Assembly: GCA_013151705.1 (NCBI GenBank)
Contig: JAADHT010000133.1
Coordinates: 1 to 5,085 of the forward strand
Direction: 5' to 3'
DNA from: Kiritimatiellota bacterium
Lineage (GTDB): Bacteria; Verrucomicrobiota; Lentisphaeria; Victivallales; JAADHT01
Length of the DNA: 5,085 nt
Part shown: positions 1 through 5,085 of the stretch, in pieces
How the letters are laid out: each line of letters opens with the position of its first letter
Numbering within the stretch: the stretch's first letter is position 1
Notes under the pieces: model-generated
Told to the model about the DNA's origin: nothing
Databases searched by the model: none
What the model saw: the letters and a program-made list of their open reading frames with translations, nothing else
Program-made: the position numbers and the translations under genes

Positions 1-427
1 TCGGCAAAAACGGCAATATTCCGTTTTTCATATAATTCACCAAACCCAGTTGGAATGTGGCGTTTTTACTGATGTTCACCAAACCGAACTGCATTCCAAC
101 GACATCATCCGCGATGTTGACCGGACTCGCTTGAATTCCGGTGATTCGAGTTGAGACGCAGAAGAGGGGGGCTGTTTGAATTCCTCTCACCTCTTTGGTG
201 CAACAGCAGAAGATAGCGGTTTCAATTCCGTAGACCTTCGTGTCACCACCGGAAACGGGTAGTCCGAAGCGCAACCCGCTGACGTTGGAGTAGTTTGAGG
301 AGGATGGCGTGCCCGGGAAGAGTACCAGCCCGAAAAAATCCCAAGGCAGATTCTCGGACGCGTCGCCGGCGAATGAAACGGCTCCGAAGAAAGAGAGAAG
401 TATAAAAGTAGCGATAGTTTTTTTCAT
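1..427 (-). CDS. Secreted GIQ-repeat surface protein (second paralogue), 3' end outside the window
   Basis: The 142 visible codons have no stop, so the C-terminus lies beyond the left edge. The start is the ATG at 427-425, preceded by GGAG (435-438) with a 7-nt spacer. Residues 1-20 form a clear Sec signal peptide: MKKT, a hydrophobic core, then S-F-A as a type I cleavage site. A short linker follows, and from about residue 65 there are repeats of roughly 14 residues with cores GIET, GIQTAP, GIQASPVN, GMQFGLVN and FQLGLVN. The chain then reaches NGILPF, which aligns with NSWIPF near the end of the upstream paralogue, so probably only the last few residues are missing. Three consecutive cysteines (74-76) are unusual. 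By pattern it resembles the LA_2272-type surface-repeat proteins; the molecular function is unknown. A GTG at 440 in another frame gives a nonsense Arg-rich peptide and was not chosen. Confidence 0.8.
   Translation of the reverse strand, partial: MKKTIATFILLSFFGAVSFAGDASENLPWDFFGLVLFPGTPSSSNYSNVSGLRFGLPVSGGDTKVYGIETAIFCCCTKEVRGIQTAPLFCVSTRITGIQASPVNIADDVVGMQFGLVNISKNATFQLGLVNYMKNGILPFLP
23..235 (-). repeat. Protein-level GIQ repeats, about five units
   Basis: The encoded stretch from about residue 65 to 135 has five degenerate units of 13-16 residues, each with Gly-hydrophobic-Gln/Glu near its start. The last two or three carry a G-x-V-N turn. The DNA copies have diverged, so this is an old protein repeat and not a recent DNA tandem repeat. 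Confidence 0.65.
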
Positions 428-434
428 AGTGGGT

Positions 435-438
435 CTCC
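435..438 (-). promoter_or_regulatory. Ribosome binding site of the second repeat protein
   Basis: GGAG on the minus strand lies 7 nt before the ATG at 427 and supports that start over the out-of-frame GTG at 440. Confidence 0.55.
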
Positions 439-507
439 ACTTTTTAGAGCGGCGGCAATGGGGGGGAGAGCGAACTCCCTCTCTTTCCCCGCGTCGCTGT
501 TTGTCGA

Positions 508-1251
508 TTATTTCTCTTTTTTGAAATAGATGTTGAACACTATGGTGAATGGTATCCAGCTGTTTCTGATGATGTTGACGGCGCCGAACTGGCATCCGTT
601 TTTCTCGCTGTAGTTGAAAATTCCAAGCTGGACGCCTTTCGTCTTTTTAGACAAGTTTACCGCGCCGCCTTGAAATCCGGTTATCGATTGTGAGAGGTTG
701 ACCGCTCCGAACTGGATGCCCGTCAAATCCATCGCCATAGTCACGGGAGCGGTTTGGATTCCGGTCAGCTCCTCCGCCATTGCCAAAGTGCCGTCCGCTT
801 GGATTCCCCAAAGCGTTCCGGTTATACTTGGACCGAAAGACGACGCCTGCACTCCGTAGATCCGTCTCGCTATGCAAGTGCCCCAAAACGACGCTTGAAC
901 ACCTTTCACATATCTCGTTCCACTGTATAGAATGGATGGTTCGACACCGAAGACGCGGCCGTACCCGGAGCACATGGGCGCTCCAAGTTTCAAGCCGTAG
1001 ACGTTGGATGTTTTCGTGTAGCTTGGAAACTTCGGCAGGAAACCAATCTGAAAGAGAGACCAGTGTTTCATGGAATTGGGCGGCGTCTCTGGAGCTGGTG
1101 ACGATTCCTTCTCGTCGATCGGGACCACCACTGTTTTTTCGACCGCCGCCTTTTTAGCAGGCGCGGATTTCGCGGAGGCTTTTTTCTGCCCGAACAACAT
1201 TGGCGAGCAGCAAAACGCCAGAACCAAGACGGCCACAAATGTCTTCCTCAT
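508..1251 (-). CDS. Secreted GIQ-repeat surface protein (first paralogue)
   Basis: A complete gene of 247 residues. The ATG at 1251 is chosen because a perfect AAGGAGG stands 6 nt upstream and the protein then begins with a signal peptide (MRKTFVAVLVLAF...). A GTG 16 codons upstream would put charged residues ahead of it. The cysteines at 14-15 do not form a good lipobox, so ordinary Sec cleavage near residues 21-29 is more likely. Residues 23-60 are a Lys/Ala/Pro/Ser/Glu-rich linker absent from the paralogue. About nine repeats of 13-16 residues follow (100-230), with cores such as GVQAS, GIQTAP, GIQFGAVN, GFQGGAVN and CQFGAVN. The C-terminus is aromatic and beta-like (IVFNIYF) with a KKEK tail. 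It resembles the LA_2272-type surface-repeat family, which suggests an exported outer-surface protein. Function is unknown. The second paralogue starts 80 bp downstream. Confidence 0.85.
   Translation of the reverse strand: MRKTFVAVLVLAFCCSPMLFGQKKASAKSAPAKKAAVEKTVVVPIDEKESSPAPETPPNSMKHWSLFQIGFLPKFPSYTKTSNVYGLKLGAPMCSGYGRVFGVEPSILYSGTRYVKGVQASFWGTCIARRIYGVQASSFGPSITGTLWGIQADGTLAMAEELTGIQTAPVTMAMDLTGIQFGAVNLSQSITGFQGGAVNLSKKTKGVQLGIFNYSEKNGCQFGAVNIIRNSWIPFTIVFNIYFKKEK
562..954 (-). repeat. Protein-level GIQ repeats, about nine units
   Basis: Encoded residues about 100-230 consist of consecutive units of mostly 14 residues (for example the steps between the GIQ cores at 164, 178 and 192). Later units share G-A-V-N-L/I. 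There are about four more units than in the neighbouring paralogue, which suggests gain or loss of repeats after duplication. Confidence 0.7.
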
Positions 1252-1257
1252 TTCGAA

Positions 1258-1264
1258 CCTCCTT
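1258..1264 (-). promoter_or_regulatory. Strong Shine-Dalgarno site, fixes the start at 1251
   Basis: AAGGAGG on the minus strand is 6 nt from the ATG at 1251. It is the strongest ribosome binding site in the window and decides the start of the first repeat protein. Confidence 0.8.
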
Positions 1265-1308
1265 GTTTGTAACGACGAAAAATCGGAATTCCAGAGCACT
1301 ACAAGCCG

Positions 1309-1336
1309 AATGTAGCACGTTGAATTTGAAAGTCAA
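1309..1336 (-). promoter_or_regulatory. Candidate sigma70-type promoter for the repeat-protein pair
   Basis: On the minus strand TTGACT (1331-1336, five of six consensus bases) is followed after 16 bp by TACATT (1309-1314, four of six). This lies between the purU stop and the repeat-protein start and would give a leader of about 50 nt. The -10 overlaps an 8-bp hairpin (RNA arms 1311-1318 and 1296-1303, two G-U pairs, 7-nt loop). Its U5 tract (1278-1282) lies 13 nt beyond the stem, too far for a normal terminator. The promoter call is inference from match and position. Confidence 0.35.
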
Positions 1337-1341
1337 GTCGA

Positions 1342-2193
1342 TCAATCGAAAACGACCGTTTTGTTCGAATCGACTATGACCCTGTGCTCCAAATGGGCTT
1401 GAAGAGCTTTTGACAACACCCTTCGCTCTATTTCACGGCCGATTCTTTTCAAATCTTCGGGAGAATGTCTGTGCGACACTCGTTCGACATCCTGTTCTAT
1501 GATCGGCCCCTCGTCCAATTCATCGGTTACGTAATGCGCAGTCGCTCCGATCAGTTTGACTCCGCGTTCGTAGGCTCTTTTGTAGGGGTTTGCTCCTTGA
1601 AAAGCCGGAAGGAAAGCGTGATGGATGTTTATTATGGGGTTTCCGAACCGCCGCAGGAAATTTGGCGAGAGAATGCGCATGTACCTTGCGAGAACGACCA
1701 ATTCGATGTGATGCCTGAGAAGAAGTTCCAGCACGGCGGCTTCCTGCTCCGGTTTGGATTCGGAATTCACCGGCAGGCAATGAAACGGTATCTCGAATTG
1801 CTCCGCGACGAATTCCAAGTCGGGATGATTGCTGATTATGACAGGTGTTTCACAGTGGAGCTCTTCTTCCTGGCGCTTCAAGAGAATATCGTACAGACAA
1901 TGTGATGTTTTCGAAACGAGCAGCGCCACCTTGCGAATGTGGTCGGAATAACGGACTGTCCATTCCAGATCCCGTTCGTCGGCGAAGCCGGTGAAATCAT
2001 TTTCCAAGGCGTTTCTGGAAGTCGATAAATCATTCATATCGAGAGCGATTCTCATAAAATAGCGGCCGGCGTAAGAATCCGTGTGCTGCCGGCAATCGAG
2101 AATGTTGAATCCCCGGTCGTAGAAAAAACCGGCTATGTCGGCCAGCAATCCCTTCGCGTCGGCGCGTTGAACAAGAAAAATTATCTCACGCAT
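1342..2193 (-). CDS. purU: Formyltetrahydrofolate deformylase PurU
   Basis: PurU hydrolyses 10-formyltetrahydrofolate to tetrahydrofolate and formate in the cytoplasm, balancing the one-carbon pool and supplying formate, for example to PurT. The 283-residue length is normal for the family. Residues 1-80 form the N-terminal ACT-like regulatory domain (MREIIFLVQRADAKGLLADI, then NILDCRQHTD). Residues about 85-283 form the formyltransferase-fold catalytic domain. The family's Asn-His-Asp triad is visible as N189 and H191 in INIHHAFLPAF and D227 in LDEGPIIEQD. The ATG at 2193 is chosen because GAGAGG stands 7 nt upstream and the ACT domain begins at once; a TTG 17 codons upstream lies inside rfbB. 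The start overlaps the rfbB stop by 8 nt. E. coli PurU responds to methionine and glycine; whether this one does is not visible. Confidence 0.94.
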   Translation of the reverse strand: MREIIFLVQRADAKGLLADIAGFFYDRGFNILDCRQHTDSYAGRYFMRIALDMNDLSTSRNALENDFTGFADERDLEWTVRYSDHIRKVALLVSKTSHCLYDILLKRQEEELHCETPVIISNHPDLEFVAEQFEIPFHCLPVNSESKPEQEAAVLELLLRHHIELVVLARYMRILSPNFLRRFGNPIINIHHAFLPAFQGANPYKRAYERGVKLIGATAHYVTDELDEGPIIEQDVERVSHRHSPEDLKRIGREIERRVLSKALQAHLEHRVIVDSNKTVVFD

Positions 2194-3205
2194 CGTACAT
2201 CCTCTCGTAATAGGACAGATAGTCGCCCGATGCGACCGCGTCAAGCCATTGTTGATTTTCCTCGTACCATTGGATTGTTTTTCTCATTCCGGTTTCAAAA
2301 TCTACGGTTGGAGCCCATCCGAGCTCGTTCATCAACTTCGACGAGTCTATGGCGTAGCGCCGATCGTGTCCGGGCCTGTCCTTTACGAAGGTGATCAGCG
2401 ACTCGTCCGCGTCCAGGAGCCTCAAAATGGTTTTGACCAGTTCCAGGTTGGTCTTTTCGTCGCAGCCGCCGATATTGTAGACCTCACCCGTCGGCTCCGA
2501 CTCGAGGACTCTCAAAATGGCGGCGCAATGGTCGTGGACGTAAAGCCAGTCGCGTACCTGCAGCCCGTCTCCGTAGAGCGGAATGTTTTTTCCGTTTTTT
2601 ATGTTGTTGATGCATAGGGGCACCATTTTCTCCGGGAACTGTAGAGGTCCGTAGTTGTTGGAGCAACGAGTCATTACGCAATCCATTCCGAACGTGTGCC
2701 GGAAGGAATGGACCAAGTGGTCCGCCGCCGCTTTGCTGGCGCTGTACGGCGAGTTCGGCTTGATGGTCGTTGTTTCCGTGAAAAGTCCGCCGTCGTCCAG
2801 GGAGCCGTAGACCTCGTCCGTGGAGACCTGTAGAAACCTTACGTCGCCATCGGACGATCTGACCCGCTCCAAGAGGTTGAGTGTTCCCATAACGTTCGTC
2901 TCGTAGAACACTCTAGGGCCTTCGATGGAGCGGTCAACGTGGCTTTCCGCGGCGAAATTGACCACCGCGTCGACATTGTTGTTTCCGATTATCGAATCGA
3001 TCAACTCAGCGTCGTTTATATCGCCATGGACGAATTCATGGCGGGGGGAGTCCACGTATCCCTCCAGATTCGCCAGATTGCCGGCGTATGTCAACGCATC
3101 CAAATTGACGACGTTGATGTCGTCGCGTTCATCCAGAACCATTCTCACGAAATTGGAGCCTATGAATCCCGCCCCGCCCGTCACAAGTATGTTTTTACGT
3201 TTCAA
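2186..3205 (-). CDS. rfbB: dTDP-glucose 4,6-dehydratase
   Basis: RfbB/RmlB converts dTDP-glucose to dTDP-4-keto-6-deoxyglucose using tightly bound NAD, the second step toward dTDP-L-rhamnose and other deoxysugars of O-antigen or glycans. The protein has 339 residues and is full length. It is an extended short-chain dehydrogenase: nucleotide-binding GGAGFIGS (10-17), DALTYAGN (36-43), AAESHVDRSI (85-94), STDEVYG (128-134, with the T-D-E catalytic trio), YSASK (Y154, K158), RCSNNYGP (180-187) and GDGLQVRDWLYVHDH (212-226). The start is TTG (3205-3203): alignment of the N-terminus supports it, and this open frame offers no earlier ATG, GTG or TTG. The ribosome site is weak (GGA, 9 nt spacing). 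No rfbA, rfbC or rfbD is adjacent. It ends inside the start of purU. Confidence 0.95.
   Translation of the reverse strand: MKRKNILVTGGAGFIGSNFVRMVLDERDDINVVNLDALTYAGNLANLEGYVDSPRHEFVHGDINDAELIDSIIGNNNVDAVVNFAAESHVDRSIEGPRVFYETNVMGTLNLLERVRSSDGDVRFLQVSTDEVYGSLDDGGLFTETTTIKPNSPYSASKAAADHLVHSFRHTFGMDCVMTRCSNNYGPLQFPEKMVPLCINNIKNGKNIPLYGDGLQVRDWLYVHDHCAAILRVLESEPTGEVYNIGGCDEKTNLELVKTILRLLDADESLITFVKDRPGHDRRYAIDSSKLMNELGWAPTVDFETGMRKTIQWYEENQQWLDAVASGDYLSYYERMYDA
2201..2206 (-). promoter_or_regulatory. Ribosome binding site of purU inside the rfbB 3' end
   Basis: GAGAGG on the minus strand, 7 nt before the purU ATG, lies within the last codons of rfbB (Glu-Arg of Y-E-R-M-Y). Ribosomes finishing rfbB stop at 2186-2188, immediately beside this site and the purU start, so the two are likely translationally coupled. 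Confidence 0.65.
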
Positions 3206-3250
3206 ATCACTCGGTCCATTCTTGAATAGGTGTTGATAAAGCTCATTCTG

Positions 3251-3294
3251 AAAATTCCGCGTTCGTCAGGACGATTGCGCGTTGTCCCTCGCGG
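3251..3294 (-). promoter_or_regulatory. Nested inverted repeat in the rfbB leader region
   Basis: On the minus strand CCGCG (3290-3294) can pair with CGCGG (3257-3261). The interior holds TCGT-CCTG-ACGA (3263-3274), and AATTTT (3251-3256) follows the outer stem. It has the outline of a weak terminator or leader structure 46 nt before the TTG of rfbB. The outer loop is long, so the call is tentative. Confidence 0.2.
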
Positions 3295-3360
3295 AAGTCG
3301 CGCATGTCTTCGGTGTTGTTGGTTCAAACATCGACACGACAACCATCTTTAGATATGCCA

Positions 3361-3411
3361 TGAATTATTCAAAATACAAGGGGCAATTGCCGTCTGACTT
3401 CAACTTAGTCA
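3361..3411. promoter_or_regulatory. Cluster of three short inverted repeats in an AT-rich patch
   Basis: Within 51 bp there are TGAAT-T-ATTCA (3361-3371), the 10-bp perfect palindrome GGCAATTGCC (3382-3391), and TGACT-N7-AGTCA (3395-3411). Such sites upstream of a gene can be operators for dimeric regulators, here possibly controlling rfbB-purU. The sequence identity of the sites is observed; the role is inferred. Confidence 0.3.
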
Positions 3412-3545
3412 ACAAATATTCGAACTGGATGTCGTCCGACGCGTCCACCATCCCGCTTGTGAAGCGCCGCACCCGTCCGCGTTCGGATAAACTCCGCCCC
3501 GCTCCGAGGCTTTCTTGCCGGACGAATTAGTTGATTCGAGCCGCT

Positions 3546-5060
3546 TCAGGTGTTCGGTAGTTCGAACTTCTCCGCCATGGAGAGAGCCCTGGTCATCGCT
3601 TTCGCTTTGTTGCTGGTCTCCTCGTATTCCATTTCCGGGATGGAGTCGGCCACTATTCCGGCGCCGGACTGGACATACGCTTTTTCGTCTTTCAGAAGAG
3701 CCGTTCTGATGGTTATGCAGGAGTCGAGATTGCCGTTGAATGAGTAATACGCCACGGCACCGCCGTAGGGGCCGCGCCTTTCGCCCTCCAGCTCGCTGAT
3801 TATCTGCATCGCGCGCACCTTTGGCGCGCCGCTGAGGGTGCCGGCCGGGAAAGTGGAGCGCATGACGGCGTCCGCCTCCAAACCGTCGGCCAATTCGCCG
3901 GTCACGTTGGATACTATGTGCATGACGTGGCTGTATTTCTCGACCACCATCAGCTCGTCGATCGAGACGGATCCGCTTTGGGCTATCCGCCCCACGTCGT
4001 TTCTCCCCAAATCGACCAACATGATGTGCTCGGCCCTCTCTTTCGGGTCATCGAGCAACTCCTTCTCGAGCGCCGCGTCGCTTTCCGGATCCGCGCCGCG
4101 CTTGCGCGTGCCGGCGATCGGACGGACCGTTATCTTTCCGTCGATGCACTTCGCATGCACCTCCGGGGACGCGCCCACCAGCGAAAACCCGCCGCAGTTC
4201 AGCAGAAACATATAGGGAGAGGGGTTCAGCATCCGCAACGCCCGATGCAGGGAAAGCGGCGATACCGCTGTGTCGACGGAAAACCTCTGCGAGAGCACTG
4301 ATTGAATGATGTCCCCATCCATTATGTACCGCTTGGCGGCGGCGACCATGGACTCGAACTCTTCCCGGGTCTTGTTGGAGGATAGTTGAACGTCCGGGGC
4401 GTCGAAATCCAAATCGACTGGCGGAAAAGCGGCCGGACGCTGGAGTTTTCTGGATATCGATTCGATTTTAGCGACAGCGTCGTCGTAAACCTTGTTTGGA
4501 TCGCGCTCTCCGTCAAGGTGCGCTTGTACGATTATCCGGATGGTGTTTCTGACCTGGTCGAAGGCGAGCAGGGAGCCGGTGATCATAAAAAAAGCGTCCG
4601 GAACGTCGACTGGCGTGAATTCGGGCTTGGGAACCGTGGTCTCGAACTCGCTAACCACGTCGTAGGCGGCGTACCCGACAGCTCCGCCGGAGAACGGCGG
4701 CATGCCGGGAACATCCACCGGCTTGTATTCGGACAAGACGTTGTGTATCTCCTCGAAGACGTCTTTCCCGCGAATCTCGCGGACATTTCCGTCTTCGTTT
4801 GTGATCGCGCCCTCGCCGTCCTTGTGCGAGAAGACCGCCATAGGCTCGGAGCCGAGAAAAGAATATCGGGCGATGTTCTCGCCGCCGGCCACGCTTTCAA
4901 GCAGAAATGAATACGGTAGTTGATTGCCGTCATCGTCGTAGGCGATTTTCCAGTAGGCGGACACGGGCGTTTCGGTATCGGCCAAAACCTCGGACGAGAC
5001 GGGAATCAGATTCCCCTTCGCCGACATCTCCACAAATTCTTCTCTAGTTGGCGTTATCAT
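3546..5060 (-). CDS. trpE: Anthranilate synthase component I TrpE
   Basis: TrpE, with the glutamine amidotransferase TrpG, makes anthranilate from chorismate and ammonia, the first committed step of tryptophan synthesis. The protein has 504 residues, full length. The N-terminal domain includes LLES (53-56), part of the tryptophan feedback site in this family. The chorismate-binding domain (about 230-490) shows GDIIQSVLSQRF (249-260), PIAGTRKRG (314-322), EHIMLVDLGRND (344-355), HIVSNVTGE (381-389), GTLSGAPKVRAM (407-418), GPYGGAVAY (430-438) and GAGIVADS (467-474). PIAGT fits anthranilate synthase rather than a salicylate-forming relative. The ATG at 5060 matches the family N-terminus (M-x-x-P-T-R-E-E-F) and has GGA 7 nt upstream. 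Only 25 bp upstream are visible, so no leader peptide or attenuator can be judged. No trpG, D or C follows. Confidence 0.96.
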   Translation of the reverse strand: MITPTREEFVEMSAKGNLIPVSSEVLADTETPVSAYWKIAYDDDGNQLPYSFLLESVAGGENIARYSFLGSEPMAVFSHKDGEGAITNEDGNVREIRGKDVFEEIHNVLSEYKPVDVPGMPPFSGGAVGYAAYDVVSEFETTVPKPEFTPVDVPDAFFMITGSLLAFDQVRNTIRIIVQAHLDGERDPNKVYDDAVAKIESISRKLQRPAAFPPVDLDFDAPDVQLSSNKTREEFESMVAAAKRYIMDGDIIQSVLSQRFSVDTAVSPLSLHRALRMLNPSPYMFLLNCGGFSLVGASPEVHAKCIDGKITVRPIAGTRKRGADPESDAALEKELLDDPKERAEHIMLVDLGRNDVGRIAQSGSVSIDELMVVEKYSHVMHIVSNVTGELADGLEADAVMRSTFPAGTLSGAPKVRAMQIISELEGERRGPYGGAVAYYSFNGNLDSCITIRTALLKDEKAYVQSGAGIVADSIPEMEYEETSNKAKAMTRALSMAEKFELPNT

Positions 5061-5085
5061 AACTTATTCCGTAACAGTTGAAGCG

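Larger units (their letters stand above)
3206..3545. other. Non-coding gap between trpE and rfbB
   Basis: These 340 bp hold no gene I can support. The left portion, nearest rfbB, has a nested inverted repeat. The part around 3351-3425 is clearly more AT-rich than the surroundings and holds three short inverted repeats. The part next to trpE is GC-rich; its minus-strand frame is open for 53 codons (3365-3526) but has no start with a ribosome site. No hairpin with a T-run marks the end of trpE. A promoter for rfbB-purU is expected here, but I find no good -35/-10 pair: TTGACT (3406-3411 region) and TATTTT occur with wrong spacing. Confidence 0.6.

Noticed and set aside
780..1157. 125-codon plus-strand open frame opposite the first repeat protein
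   Set aside because: It is Arg/Ser-rich with no motif, and it is antisense to a gene with a signal peptide, a strong ribosome site and clear repeats.
1297..1299. GTG at 1299 as the start of the first repeat protein
   Set aside because: It would add 16 residues ahead of a complete signal peptide, while the ATG at 1251 has AAGGAGG at ideal spacing.
3276..3304. TGCGCG / CGCGCA inverted repeat with a 17-nt loop
   Set aside because: It is a 6-bp GC-rich stem with no T-run on either side, and it competes with the nested repeat at 3251-3294. It is not a terminator.
3310..3350. tRNA-like T-loop motif GGTTCAAAC on the plus strand
   Set aside because: The flanking bases do not form a 5-bp T stem (G53 would face A), and no anticodon arm or acceptor stem can be built around it.
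3266..3361. 31-residue minus-strand open frame just upstream of rfbB
   Set aside because: It has an ATG but no ribosome site, and its composition (T/P/S-rich) is not protein-like. I recognise no family.
3282..3530. 82-codon plus-strand open frame in the trpE-rfbB gap
   Set aside because: The start has no Shine-Dalgarno site, the frame crosses both AT-rich and GC-rich parts, the C-terminus is an Arg/Pro-rich string typical of chance frames, and all neighbours are on the other strand.
3400..3549. Read-through of the trpE stop (the same frame stays open for about 49 codons beyond TGA)
   Set aside because: TrpE already ends where the family ends, and the extension is Arg-rich and low in hydrophobic residues. 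It is a chance open frame in GC-rich sequence.
4386..4910. 174-codon plus-strand open frame opposite trpE
   Set aside because: It is antisense to a fully conserved trpE, has no recognisable domain or ribosome site, and is explained by the codon bias of trpE.

Overview
The window carries five protein genes, all on the minus strand, so it reads from right to left. In transcription order they are trpE (complete), a 340-bp gap, rfbB/rmlB (complete), purU (complete), a complete gene for a secreted GIQ-repeat protein, and a second repeat protein cut by the left edge. There is no rRNA, tRNA, CRISPR array, transposase or phage gene. I do not see an evidently new multi-gene system; the least ordinary parts are the tandem repeat-protein pair and the unexplained gap.

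The organism looks like a Gram-negative bacterium with base composition slightly above half G+C by eye. It uses Shine-Dalgarno sites (AAGGAGG, GAGAGG), which argues against Bacteroidota, where such sites are usually weak or absent. The GIQ-repeat surface proteins are of a kind I associate with Leptospira-like spirochaetes and with groups such as Fibrobacterota and Lentisphaerota/Kiritimatiellota. This is a hint from one family, not a placement.

Right part (3546-5060): TrpE, the aminase subunit of anthranilate synthase, with all expected motifs. No trpG, trpD or trpC follows it. The gap 3206-3545 has no convincing gene. It holds an AT-rich patch with three short inverted repeats and, nearer rfbB, a nested inverted repeat.

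Middle (1342-3205): rfbB (dTDP-glucose 4,6-dehydratase, dTDP-rhamnose/deoxysugar supply) starts with TTG. Its last codons overlap the start of purU (formyltetrahydrofolate deformylase) by 8 nt, so the two are almost certainly co-transcribed and probably translationally coupled, although their pathways are unrelated.

Left part (1-1251): two tandem paralogues, each with a signal peptide followed by repeats of about 14 residues built on G-I-Q / G-A-V-N. A plausible sigma70-type promoter lies in the 90-bp gap before the first of them, so the pair may be transcribed separately from rfbB-purU.
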